Below are positions 44,697-57,126 of a stretch of DNA of 64,000 nucleotides, piece after piece (position 1 is the stretch's first letter; each line of letters opens with the position of its first letter). A model generated the notes under the pieces. It saw nothing but the letters and a program-made list of their open reading frames with translations. It searched no databases and was not told where the DNA came from. The stretch comes from Rhodospirillales bacterium (GTDB lineage: Bacteria; Pseudomonadota; Alphaproteobacteria; Rhodospirillales; Shumkoniaceae): the NCBI GenBank assembly GCA_016776725.1, contig JADHSV010000004.1, positions 1 through 64,000 of the forward strand. The letters run 5' to 3'. Both the position numbers and the translations under genes were made by a program.

Positions 44697-45527
44697 ATGC
44701 CCGAACTTCCCGAGGTCGAAACCGTCCGGCGTGGTCTGGAGCCCGCCCTTCTGGGCCGCGTTCTGAACCGTGTTTCCGTGCGGCGGCGGAAACTTCGCAT
44801 TCCCATACCCGACAATTTCGAGGCATCGTTGACCGGACGGCGGATAACCACCCTGTCGCGCCGCGCCAAATTCCTGCTTATTCATCTGGACGACGGCAAC
44901 TGCGTGATCGTCCATCTGGGCATGTCGGGACGGTTTCTCGTGCACACCGGCGCGCCGCCCGAACCGGGGCCCCACGACCATGTGATTTTGGAAACCGATG
45001 CGGGCGCATCCGCCTGTTTCAACGATCCGCGCCGATTCGGCTTTGTGGACCTGAGCCCCGCCAGTGAACTGGACAGCCATCGGTTTTTGCGCCGCCTGGG
45101 CCCCGAACCCCTTGGCAACGCCTTCGGCCCGGACCTTTTGGGCGAACGTCTGGCGGGACGCTCGGGCCCCATCAAGACGGTGCTGCTTGACCAGTCGGTG
45201 GTGGCGGGAATCGGCAATATATATGCGTGCGAGGCCCTGTTTCGGGCCGGGATTTCGCCGCGCCGCAAGGCGTCCGGCATAAAGGGCGCGCGTCTGAAGC
45301 GGCTGGCGGCGGCGATTCGCGACGTTTTGAACGAAGCCATTGAAGCGGGCGGCTCGTCCCTGCGCGATCATAGGCAGCCTTCCGGCGAATCCGGTTACTT
45401 CCAGCATAATTTTGCCGTCTATGGGCGCGAGGGGGAGGGCTGCCCCGATTGTGATTGTGGCGGGCGCATTCGCCGTTTAGTTCAATCGGGCCGCTCGACT
45501 TTTTACTGTGCGCGCCGCCAACGATGA
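44697..45527 (+). CDS. mutM: Formamidopyrimidine-DNA glycosylase
   Basis: Fpg removes 8-oxoguanine and formamidopyrimidines. The 276-residue protein starts MPELPEVETVRRGLEP with the catalytic Pro2 after Met removal, and carries LLDQSVVAGIGNIYACEALF (the helix-two-turn-helix). The C-terminal zinc finger shows CPDC but then YCARRQR: the fourth ligand Cys is replaced by Arg (CGC at 45516-45518, one base from TGC). An extra Cys in CPDCDC may compensate. ATG 44697 follows GAGGAAAAG. The start fits the exact family N-terminus. Confidence 0.95.
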   Translation: MPELPEVETVRRGLEPALLGRVLNRVSVRRRKLRIPIPDNFEASLTGRRITTLSRRAKFLLIHLDDGNCVIVHLGMSGRFLVHTGAPPEPGPHDHVILETDAGASACFNDPRRFGFVDLSPASELDSHRFLRRLGPEPLGNAFGPDLLGERLAGRSGPIKTVLLDQSVVAGIGNIYACEALFRAGISPRRKASGIKGARLKRLAAAIRDVLNEAIEAGGSSLRDHRQPSGESGYFQHNFAVYGREGEGCPDCDCGGRIRRLVQSGRSTFYCARRQR

Positions 45528-45541
45528 TATAGAGATTTGCC

Positions 45542-45931
45542 ATGGCTAAACGTCAAACCCTTGGTGCCATCGCCGCGCTGGTCATGTTTCTTATGGCGCT
45601 GGGTGCGCGGGCCGAGCCCGCTGCCTTTCTGGCTGGCTTCGAGGATCTGCCCTTGATGCCTGGCCTTGTCGAGGACGAGAGCGCGGGCATGGAGTTTGAC
45701 GCGCCGGGCGGGCGAATCGTCGAGGCCGTCGCCTCGGGCAGTGTTTCCCAGGCGGGCGTTTTGGACTTTTACGGCTCCACCCTTCCCCAATTGGGCTGGC
45801 GCGATGTGGGGCAGCGGGTGTTTTCCCGGGAAGGCGAAGTTCTGCGGCTGGAAATTTCCGAAAACGGGGGTGTTGTTACGGTGCGATTCGCCGTCTCGCC
45901 CGAATCGGGCACGCCGCCGGCGCCAAAATAG
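45542..45931 (+). CDS. Small secreted protein of unknown function next to mutM
   Basis: The 129-residue protein has a signal peptide (MAKRQTLGAIAALVMFLMALGARA, cleavage before EP) and a periplasmic part. That part contains FEDLPLMPGLVEDESAGMEFDAPGGRIVEAVASG and the VLDFYGSTLPQLGW segment, seen in other alphaproteobacterial proteins beside mutM. It may help in envelope maintenance; no catalytic residues are evident. It lies 14 bases after mutM and could share its transcript. Confidence 0.72.
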   Translation: MAKRQTLGAIAALVMFLMALGARAEPAAFLAGFEDLPLMPGLVEDESAGMEFDAPGGRIVEAVASGSVSQAGVLDFYGSTLPQLGWRDVGQRVFSREGEVLRLEISENGGVVTVRFAVSPESGTPPAPK

Positions 45932-45972
45932 CGAAAATCGCACGATACGGGGCGTAACGGGGGCGATGAAGC

Positions 45973-46001
45973 TTGACGGGGGCTATCGCCGGATATATAA
46001 G
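45973..46001 (+). promoter_or_regulatory. Sigma70 promoter of rpsT
   Basis: TTGACG (45973-45978), a 17-base spacer and TATAAG (45996-46001). It stands about 48 bases before the S20 start, as expected for a strongly expressed ribosomal protein gene. Confidence 0.7.
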
Positions 46002-46048
46002 CCTGCGGTCATTTTCTCCAGAAAACCTTGAACGAACGGAAATATCGC

Positions 46049-46315
46049 ATGGCCCACCATATGTCGGCGAAAAAACGCATCCGCCAGACCGAACGCAAAA
46101 CCCAGGTCAATCGCTCGCGCGTCAGCCGCATTCGCACTTTCGTGCGCAAAGTGGAAGAAGCCATCGCCGGCGGCGATAAGGATGTGGCCGCCAGCGCGTT
46201 TAAGGACGCCCAGCCCGAAATGATGCGCGGCGTCAACAAAGGCGTGCTGCACCGCAATACGGTTGCCCGCCGTCTTTCCCGTTTATCGCGCCGTATCAAT
46301 GCGATGGGCGCCTAA
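46049..46315 (+). CDS. rpsT: 30S ribosomal protein S20
   Basis: S20 is an early-assembly protein of the small subunit. The 88-residue product starts [19 protein letters not shown] and ends with [15 protein letters not shown], in keeping with the family. I chose ATG 46049; seven upstream codons in frame do not belong. The place between mutM and dnaA is usual in alphaproteobacteria. A strong terminator follows. Confidence 0.96.
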   Translation: MAHHMSAKKRIRQTERKTQVNRSRVSRIRTFVRKVEEAIAGGDKDVAASAFKDAQPEMMRGVNKGVLHRNTVARRLSRLSRRINAMGA

Positions 46316-46337
46316 ACGCAAGGCAAAATTAAGCATG

Positions 46338-46369
46338 GGCCGCGAACCCTTTGGGACGCGGCCTTTTTT
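46338..46369 (+). terminator. Intrinsic terminator of rpsT
   Basis: GGCCGCG (46338-46344) pairs with CGCGGCC (46357-46363). The loop also contains CCC-TTT-GGG pairing. Six Ts follow. It ends rpsT transcription before the dnaA region. Confidence 0.92.
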
Positions 46370-46905
46370 GCGCCTGCTCTCCCGGAGGGAGTCCCGCACG
46401 TGAATTTTGTCAAGAGAATTTTTTGCAAGGTTCAACTTTCGTTCTCGTTGCTTTGACTCGGAACCGATGTGTACAGTGATGACCGTTGCTGGTGATCGTG
46501 CTGCCCGTTTTAATGGAAACCAAATATAGAATGGGTGGCTAGGTTAGAGTTTTCCGTTCAGATTCAACAGCGTATATGAAGACTGACGGGGCGCTGAAAA
46601 TAACAAGCAGCGCATCACAAATAAAGTTCTTAAACCTTGAAGTGTATTTCAGGGTCCGAGCAAGAAAACAGCTAGGGTTTTGCTAAAAAATCGCTCGGTG
46701 AGGGGCGCCAATTAAGTTGGCGGCTGGTTTTGTGGCCGGAGTTGCGGTTGAGGTTTTGGTCTGACGGCAAATGCGGTTCGGCTGAGTGATTTTGATTTTA
46801 CGTGTCGTGGGGGGCATCAGTGAAAGTGGCAGATAAGTATTGCCTTGGTGAAATTGGTGGACGGTTTTCTTGCCCGTACGTCTCGAAAACGGGGGGGGAA
46901 TCGGC
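46370..46905. other. Long intergenic region upstream of dnaA
   Basis: This 536-base region holds no gene I can support. Its base composition is more AT-rich than the genes around it. I find no copy of the TTATCCACA-type DnaA box on either strand, so there is no sign of oriC here by that test. It contains two GANTC sites (46456, 46561), a hairpin CGCCAA-TTAAG-TTGGCG (46706-46722), and a G-run before the dnaA start. A dnaA promoter or regulatory region is the simplest reading. Confidence 0.7.
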
Positions 46906-48312
46906 ATGAGCGGCGAAGCCCTCGACGTCCGCCTGAACTCGGAATGGGAACTGGTTTGCGGGCGCTTGCGTGAGGAGGTCGGAGAGGCCGCCTACCAAAG
47001 CTGGCTCAAGCCCATGTCCGTTCGCGAGATGACTGGTGGTCAGATCCGCCTTTCGGTTCCGACGCGCTTCATGCAGGACTGGGTGGTCGCCCATTACGCC
47101 GAACGGCTGTCGGCCCTTTGGCAGGTTGAAAACCCCGATGTGGATAGCGTGGATGTGATCGTACAAAGCGACCGCCGCGCCCTACGCACCCGCGCCGCCG
47201 AAGATATGGGCGTTGAACAAAAACCCTCACCGCCATTGGCGCCGGCGCGGCCACGGACCTCGCAGCGTCTGGAAGAATCCTATGCCGAGATAAACGCGCC
47301 GCTGGACCCGCGCTTCACCTTTGATCAATTTGTCGTCGGCAAGCCCAATGAATTCGCCTACGCCGCAGCCCGCAGGGTCGCCGAGGCAGACACGGTGCCG
47401 TTCAACCCGCTGTTCCTTTACGGCGGCGTCGGCCTTGGCAAAACGCACCTCATGCATGCCATCGCGTGGTCGATTCGCAACGAGAATGCAACGCGCAATG
47501 TCATTTATCTGTCGGCCGAAAAGTTCATGTACCGGTTCATCCGCGCCCTGCGCGAACAGAACACGGTGGATTTCAAGGAGCAGTTCCGTTCCGTCGACGT
47601 GCTAATGATCGACGATGTCCAGTTCATCGCCGGCAAGGATTCGACCCAGGAAGAATTTTTCCACACCTTTAACGCCCTGGTCGATCAGCGCCGCCAGATT
47701 GTTTTATCGGCTGATAAATCGCCGTCCAATCTGGAAGGTATTGAAGAACGGTTGAAATCGCGGCTCAACTGCGGACTGGTTGCTGATCTTCATGCCACCA
47801 CCTATGAGCTCCGGCTGGGCATCCTGCAGTCCAAGGCCGATCAAATCGGTGTCGACGTTCAGTCCAACGTTCTCGAATTCCTGGCCCACAAGATCACGTC
47901 CAACGTGCGCGAGTTGGAAGGTGCGTTGAACCGCATCGTCGCCCACGCCCAACTGGTGGGCCGCGAAACCACCCTGGAAACGACCCAGGAAGTTTTGCAC
48001 GATCTGCTGCGCGCCAATGACCGCCGGGTGACCATCGAGGAAATCCAGAAACGGGTGGCCGAGCATTTCAACATCCGCACCTCCGACATGCATTCGGCGC
48101 GCCGGGCGCGTTCGGTGGCGCGACCCCGTCAGGTGGCCATGTATCTGGCCAAGCAGCTGACCTCGCGATCCTTGCCCGAAATCGGCCGCAAGTTCGGTGG
48201 CCGCGACCACACAACCGTGATGCACGCCGTAAAGAAGGTTGACGAGCTTCGCGAACGCGACGCCGGCTTCGCCGAGGACGTCGATCTGCTGCGCAGGATG
48301 CTCGAAGGCTAA
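46906..48312 (+). CDS. dnaA: Chromosomal replication initiator DnaA
   Basis: DnaA binds origin boxes, oligomerises with ATP and opens the duplex. The 468-residue product has an N-terminal helical domain I (about 1-80), a short linker, the AAA+ core with [13 protein letters not shown] (about 170), [10 protein letters not shown] and sensor segments, and the C-terminal box-binding helix-turn-helix with [18 protein letters not shown] 46906 is chosen for the G-rich Shine-Dalgarno tract before it. It stands about 210 bases before dnaN. Confidence 0.96.
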   Translation: MSGEALDVRLNSEWELVCGRLREEVGEAAYQSWLKPMSVREMTGGQIRLSVPTRFMQDWVVAHYAERLSALWQVENPDVDSVDVIVQSDRRALRTRAAEDMGVEQKPSPPLAPARPRTSQRLEESYAEINAPLDPRFTFDQFVVGKPNEFAYAAARRVAEADTVPFNPLFLYGGVGLGKTHLMHAIAWSIRNENATRNVIYLSAEKFMYRFIRALREQNTVDFKEQFRSVDVLMIDDVQFIAGKDSTQEEFFHTFNALVDQRRQIVLSADKSPSNLEGIEERLKSRLNCGLVADLHATTYELRLGILQSKADQIGVDVQSNVLEFLAHKITSNVRELEGALNRIVAHAQLVGRETTLETTQEVLHDLLRANDRRVTIEEIQKRVAEHFNIRTSDMHSARRARSVARPRQVAMYLAKQLTSRSLPEIGRKFGGRDHTTVMHAVKKVDELRERDAGFAEDVDLLRRMLEG

Positions 48313-48524
48313 GCGGGCATTTGCGTCCCGAACGGCCCCAATTTTCCGGCCCTTTCCGCGCCTTTCCGGGACGCGGAAAGGGCTTCTGATTCCAGGCACT
48401 TCTGATATAATGCCAGCGTTGTCGCGGGGGCTCTTCTCGTTTCTTTCGGCAGTTGTTTTCGTCGGATGGTCGGGCGCGGAGATTCGCGCACTAAATTGGG
48501 TCAAATTATAGAATAGCGAATGCC

Positions 48525-49640
48525 ATGAAATTGACGATCGAGCGGTCCGCACTTTTGAAGTCCCTGGGACACGTGCAAAACGTGGTTGAACGCCGTAACA
48601 CCATTCCGATCCTGTCCAACGTGAAGATGGCGGGAATGGACGGGGTGTTGAGCCTCAACGCCACGGACATGGATCTGGACATCGCCGAATCGGTAGCAGC
48701 CGAAATCGCCGTTGCGGGCGAGACGACGGCGCCGGCCCACACGCTCTACGATATCGTGCGCAAATTGCCCGAGGGATCGCAGGTCGAACTTGAAACGTCG
48801 GAAGACAATAGCCTGACCTTGCGCGCCGGGCGCTCGCGCTTCACCCTTTCGTGCTTGCCGACCGCGGATTTCCCGGTCATGGCGGGCGGCGAACTGCCGC
48901 AGGAATTCCGCCTTTCGGCGGGCGAGCTTCGGGCGCTGATCGACCGCACCAAGTTCGCCATTTCCACCGAGGAAACCCGCTATTACCTGAACGGAATTTA
49001 TCTTCATGTGGCCGAGCGCGAGGGCGTTGACGTGCTGCGCGCGGTAGCCACCGACGGCCATCGGCTGGCCAGCGTCGAAGTGCCGCTTCCCGAAGGTGCT
49101 TCCGGAATGCCCGGTGTCATCCTGCCGCGCAAGACGGTGACCGAACTGCGCAAACTGATCGACGAGATCGGCGATGACGTCACCATCGCCCTGTCGGAAA
49201 CCAAGATCCGCTTCTCGTTCGACGATGCGGTGATGTCGTCCAAGCTGATTGACGGCACCTTCCCCGACTATGCGCGGGTCATCCCGTCGGATAACGACAA
49301 AATTCTCGATGTGCAATGCAAGCCGTTCGCCGAAGCGGTGGATCGGGTTTCGGCCATCTCGACCGAAAAATCGCGGGCCGTTAAACTGGCCGTCGGCGGC
49401 AACAATCTGGTTTTGTCGGCCAACAGCCCCGATAACGGAAGCGCCAGCGAGGAAATCGAGGTCGCTTACGCAGCCGAGGCCATCGAAATCGGCTTCAATT
49501 CCCGTTACCTGTTGGACATCACCCAGCAGATCGAGGGCGATACCGCCCAGTTCGTGATGTCGGATTCAGCATCGCCGACGATCGTCCGCGAAGTTGGCGA
49601 CACCAGCGCGCTGTACGTTCTTATGCCGATGCGCGTGTAA
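48525..49640 (+). CDS. dnaN: DNA polymerase III beta subunit (sliding clamp)
   Basis: DnaN forms the dimeric clamp that holds polymerase III on DNA. The 371-residue protein has the three-fold clamp repeat, with MKLTIERSALLKSLGHVQNVVE, FTLSCLPTADFPVM, and VMPMRV-like C-terminal residues. The length and start (ATG 48525) are standard. The 212 bases between dnaA and dnaN hold no gene; I see no clear promoter there other than a TATAGA at 48507 too near the start to be certain. Confidence 0.97.
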   Translation: MKLTIERSALLKSLGHVQNVVERRNTIPILSNVKMAGMDGVLSLNATDMDLDIAESVAAEIAVAGETTAPAHTLYDIVRKLPEGSQVELETSEDNSLTLRAGRSRFTLSCLPTADFPVMAGGELPQEFRLSAGELRALIDRTKFAISTEETRYYLNGIYLHVAEREGVDVLRAVATDGHRLASVEVPLPEGASGMPGVILPRKTVTELRKLIDEIGDDVTIALSETKIRFSFDDAVMSSKLIDGTFPDYARVIPSDNDKILDVQCKPFAEAVDRVSAISTEKSRAVKLAVGGNNLVLSANSPDNGSASEEIEVAYAAEAIEIGFNSRYLLDITQQIEGDTAQFVMSDSASPTIVREVGDTSALYVLMPMRV

Positions 49641-49698
49641 GAGGGGTTTGGCCCTGAACGAATCCAGGGATATTTGGAAAGACGGATGGTCCGACGCC

Positions 49699-53375
<3,677 letters not shown>

Positions 53376-53424
53376 TCCTTGGCGTTAACCCAATTCTAAG
53401 CCTAATGGTTCGATAATCGGCCAT

Positions 53425-55344
53425 ATGGCGAAGAAGAAGAAAGCCGCTGGAAAAACCGGCAAGGCCAAAACTCGGACCAACCGGTCCGGGGTATTGCGTG
53501 TGTTTGCCTTTTGCGCCAAGTGGACGGCGGTGGCGGCGGTTTGGGGCGTGATCGCGCTGGGCGGCATTGTTGCGTGGTACGCCTATGACCTTCCCGATGT
53601 GGACACGGCCCTTCAGGCAACCCGCCAGCCAAGCGTGACTTTGCTGGCCGCCGACGGTTCCACATTGGCCACCACGGGCCGTATTCACGGCGTTTCCATT
53701 CATCTGAAAGACTTGCCCGCGGCCGTGCCGCAGGCCGTGCTGGCCACCGAAGACCGCCGGTTTTACGATCATTTCGGTATCGATATGATCGGTCTGGTGC
53801 GGGCCGCTTACGTGAATGCCCGCGCGGGCCGCATCGTTCAGGGCGGCAGCACCATTTCCCAGCAGGTCGCCAAGAACCTGTTTCTAAGCCCCAAGCGGAC
53901 CATCCGGCGCAAGGTACAAGAGCTGCTGCTGGCCTTGTGGCTGGAACATCGGTTCACCAAGGACCAGATTTTGAGCGTCTATCTGAACCGGGTTTATCTG
54001 GGGTCCGGGACGTACGGGATCGACGCGGCATCGCGCAAGTATTTCGGCCATTCGGCGCGCGACCTTTCAATTTACGAATCGGCCATGCTGGCCGGGTTGC
54101 TCAAGGCGCCCTCGCGCTATAATCCCGTAAGCGATCCCAAAAAGGCGCGCCGGCGGGCCGAGCTGGTCCTGCTTAACATGCGAGATGCCGGATACCTGAA
54201 CGCCGAAGACGTGCGCCACGCCAAAAACGGCGTTTACCGGCCCGCCCGCCGGACAGGCGGGGCATCGCGTTACTTCGCCGACTGGGTGCTGGAGCGGGTG
54301 TCGGGTTATGCCTCGCCCGCCAATCGCGATCTGATTGTCACCACGACCCTTGATCCCATCCTTCAGCGCCACGCCGAAACGCAGATCGAAACCGCGCTGG
54401 CCGGAGCGGGTAAAAAGAAGCGTATCTCGCAAGCCGCCCTGGTCGCCATGAGCCCCGATGGCGCGGTGCGGGCCATGGTCGGCGGGCGCAACTACGCCAA
54501 AAGCCAGTTTAACCGCGCGACGCAAGCCCGCCGCCAGCCGGGCTCGGCCTTCAAGCCCCTGGTTTATCTGGCCGGACTGGAAGCCGGTTTGAATCCGCAA
54601 AGCGTTTTATCGGACGCGCCCGTTAGCATCGATGGCTGGAAGCCCAAAAACTTCGACGGCAAATTTGCCGGAGACATGACCCTGGCCGACGCGCTGGCCC
54701 GTTCGGTCAACACCGTTGCCGTTCGGGTCGCGCAAAAAGCGGGTTACGCATCGGTTATTGATGTTGCCCGGCGTCTGGGCGTGACCAGCGATCTGCAACC
54801 GACCCCGGCCATCGCGCTTGGCGTTGGCGGCACCACCCTGACGGAGCTCACGGCAGCCTATGCCGTGTTTGCCAACGGCGGCGATGGCGTCTGGCCCTTC
54901 GGCATCGAGGAAATCCGCGATAGCGCCAACAACGTTATATATCGTCGGCAAGGCTCGGGTCCGGGCCGCGTGGTTGAACCCGCACCGGCGGCGGCCATGA
55001 ACCGCATGCTGGCCCGTGTCATCGCCGAAGGAACCGGGCGCAAGGCGCAAATCGGCCGTCCGGCAGCGGGCAAGACCGGAACCAGCCAAAATCATCGCGA
55101 CGCGTGGTTCGTCGGCTTCACCGCCCATCTGGTCACCGGGATCTGGATGGGAAACGACGACGAACGGGCGACGCGCAAAGTTACCGGCGGCGGCCTTCCC
55201 GCCAAGACCTGGGGCGCTTATATGACGGCGGCTCATAAGGGTGTTGCGTCCCAACCTTTGCCCGGAACCGGGAAGCGCGAAGCGCCCGCCCCGCAGGAAG
55301 GTTTCTGGAACCGCCTGATGCAAACCCTCAAGGGCGAAGGTTAG
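53425..55344 (+). CDS. Class A penicillin-binding protein (glycosyltransferase/transpeptidase)
   Basis: A bifunctional PBP of 639 residues that makes and crosslinks peptidoglycan. It has a Lys-rich cytoplasmic start, one transmembrane helix (about 35-52), a GT51 domain (EDRRFYDHFGID, GGSTISQQVAKNLFL) and a transpeptidase with SAFK, SVN and KTGT motifs (about 370, 430, 550). It is not clearly PBP1A or PBP1B: it is shorter than E. coli PBP1A and lacks its extra OB part. It overlaps the convergent transporter gene by 17 bases. Confidence 0.93.
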   Translation: MAKKKKAAGKTGKAKTRTNRSGVLRVFAFCAKWTAVAAVWGVIALGGIVAWYAYDLPDVDTALQATRQPSVTLLAADGSTLATTGRIHGVSIHLKDLPAAVPQAVLATEDRRFYDHFGIDMIGLVRAAYVNARAGRIVQGGSTISQQVAKNLFLSPKRTIRRKVQELLLALWLEHRFTKDQILSVYLNRVYLGSGTYGIDAASRKYFGHSARDLSIYESAMLAGLLKAPSRYNPVSDPKKARRRAELVLLNMRDAGYLNAEDVRHAKNGVYRPARRTGGASRYFADWVLERVSGYASPANRDLIVTTTLDPILQRHAETQIETALAGAGKKKRISQAALVAMSPDGAVRAMVGGRNYAKSQFNRATQARRQPGSAFKPLVYLAGLEAGLNPQSVLSDAPVSIDGWKPKNFDGKFAGDMTLADALARSVNTVAVRVAQKAGYASVIDVARRLGVTSDLQPTPAIALGVGGTTLTELTAAYAVFANGGDGVWPFGIEEIRDSANNVIYRRQGSGPGRVVEPAPAAAMNRMLARVIAEGTGRKAQIGRPAAGKTGTSQNHRDAWFVGFTAHLVTGIWMGNDDERATRKVTGGGLPAKTWGAYMTAAHKGVASQPLPGTGKREAPAPQEGFWNRLMQTLKGEG

Positions 55345-56518
55345 GCCGAATCATCACGCGATAAGCTATGAAGGTAAGCGTGCCTGACGCCGCGATGGCT
55401 GTGGTCATGGGGATCTGGGTGCCGTCGTCAAGCTGGCCGACGGCCAGACCCACCAAAGCGGCTGCCGCCATCTGCACGAACCCCAGCAAGGCCGACGCGG
55501 CCCCCGCCATTTTGGGGTACGGGCCGATGGCGCCGGCGATGGCGTTGGGCATGACGATTCCCATGCCGATCATGTAGGTGAACTGGGGGCCGATCACCGC
55601 TGCGGCATGATCGACACCCGCCAGCGCCAGCCCGACCATGGTGACACCGCCCACCATCGCCACCACGCCCCCGGCGGCAAGCATGCCGTCGATGCCGATC
55701 CTGACGGTCAGTTTCCCGGCGATGACGGTGCCGCTCATATAGCCCAGAACGGCAATGCCGAAACACATGCCGAACAAATTGGGTGGCAGGCCCAAAAACT
55801 TGATCAGAACGAAGGACGAGCCCGAGATAAAGGCGAACATGCCGCAGAAAACGAACGTATTGACCAGAACGTAGCCAAGGTAGGAGCGGTCGCCCAGAAG
55901 GGTCAGGTAATTGCGCGCCAGCCACGACGGCCGGGTCGCCATGACGTCCTTGTACTGGTTGGTTTCACCCAGTTGCCGCCACACCAGAAGCACCAGAATC
56001 AGGCCGAAAATGGCCAGGGCCACGAAAATCGAGCGCCACCCCGACCACATCACCAGATAGCCGCCGATGATGGGGGCGATGACCGGGGCCAGCGCCATGG
56101 CCGTTCCCATATAGGCCAGAACCTTGGCTGCCCGGTCACGCCCGTAAACGTCGCGCACCACAGCGCGCGCCACGACCACGCCGGTACACGCCCCTATTGC
56201 CTGCACAAAGCGCAGGCCAATCAGAAGTTCGATGGTCGGCGCCAGCGCGCACGCCGCCGTCGCCAGGAAATACAGACCGACGCCGACGATCAGCACGGGC
56301 CTGCGGCCAAACCGGTCCGACAACGGTCCGACCATCAGTTGCGAAATCCCGAACCCGGCCATGAACACGCTAAGCGTCAATTGCACGGTGCCCACATCGG
56401 TGGCGAAATCGGCAGCCATGGCGGGCAGCGACGGCAAATACATATCGGTGGCCAGCGGACCGAACGCGGTCAGCGCCGTCAAGAGCGCGGCAAAAGGCAG
56501 GGTTTCGGGCTTTAGCAT
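55328..56518 (-). CDS. MFS multidrug transporter, Bcr/CflA family
   Basis: The 396-residue protein is a 12-TM major-facilitator exporter of the Bcr/CflA drug group: PSLPAMAADFATDVGTVQLTLSVFMAGFGISQL, LSDRFGRRPVL between TM2 and TM3, and GLRFVQAIGACTGVVVARAVVRDVYGRDRAAK. The substrate is unknown (bicyclomycin or chloramphenicol-type in relatives). It resembles the paralogue at 61869-63077. It overlaps the icmT-like gene by seven bases. Confidence 0.88.
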   Translation of the reverse strand: MLKPETLPFAALLTALTAFGPLATDMYLPSLPAMAADFATDVGTVQLTLSVFMAGFGISQLMVGPLSDRFGRRPVLIVGVGLYFLATAACALAPTIELLIGLRFVQAIGACTGVVVARAVVRDVYGRDRAAKVLAYMGTAMALAPVIAPIIGGYLVMWSGWRSIFVALAIFGLILVLLVWRQLGETNQYKDVMATRPSWLARNYLTLLGDRSYLGYVLVNTFVFCGMFAFISGSSFVLIKFLGLPPNLFGMCFGIAVLGYMSGTVIAGKLTVRIGIDGMLAAGGVVAMVGGVTMVGLALAGVDHAAAVIGPQFTYMIGMGIVMPNAIAGAIGPYPKMAGAASALLGFVQMAAAALVGLAVGQLDDGTQIPMTTAIAASGTLTFIAYRVMIRPNLRP

Positions 56519-57126
56519 TTAGGCTGGCGGCCTTTCCACGGAATAAACGCCGGCACACGCTTGCAATACTCAGCATAGGACTGGCCGTAATGGTTTAACA
56601 GCCATCGCTCCTCGAAAAACGTGCCAATGACCAGATAGGCCGACCCCCAAAGCGCAGTAGCCAGACTGAATTCGTCGACCACGCGGCCCCAAAGAATCAA
56701 AAAACCCGCCGAATATACGGGATGGCGGACGAAACGGTGCAGGCCATCCGTGCGTAGCGGCTCGTCTTCGGGCTCGACAATGCCCTTGAAATGGTTGCGT
56801 ATCTGCCCGGTTCCGCCCAGCCGCCCCAAGTCGTAGCCGGCAAGGCCGACCAGCATCAGAACCCATCCGCAAAGATTAACCGCCATCAGAGCCGAGGCGG
56901 CCCAATCGGTGAAGGCAAAACCGGGCATTCCTGCCAAAAGATAGTGTCCGGCCACCAAAACGGCAGCCAGATGGAGGATCGCGAACACGTTATAAGCCAG
57001 CCGATAAAAGGGGCCGAAGGTCCGGTGCAACGGGCTTTTTGTTGATGACCGGGCAAGCAGCGAGTGAAACAGGCCGAAACTTGCGCAGGCCAACCCGTAC
57101 CAGAGGTGGGCCCAGATGACGCTCAA
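56512..57126 (-). CDS. ICMT/NnrU-like membrane methyltransferase family protein
   Basis: The 204-residue membrane protein has about five hydrophobic segments and a C-terminal motif RHPVYSAGFLILWG and EERWLLNHYGQSYAEYCKRVPAF. This tail is typical of isoprenylcysteine carboxyl methyltransferase-like and phospholipid methyltransferase proteins. The substrate is unknown. It overlaps hldE by four bases at one end and the transporter by seven at the other, so it is read as one operon with them. Confidence 0.78.
   Translation of the reverse strand: MSVIWAHLWYGLACASFGLFHSLLARSSTKSPLHRTFGPFYRLAYNVFAILHLAAVLVAGHYLLAGMPGFAFTDWAASALMAVNLCGWVLMLVGLAGYDLGRLGGTGQIRNHFKGIVEPEDEPLRTDGLHRFVRHPVYSAGFLILWGRVVDEFSLATALWGSAYLVIGTFFEERWLLNHYGQSYAEYCKRVPAFIPWKGRQPKC

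Noticed and set aside
46370-46905. Chromosomal origin (oriC) upstream of dnaA
   Set aside because: No DnaA boxes of the standard type were found and no clear AT-rich unwinding repeats are visible. I keep it as an uncharacterised intergenic region.
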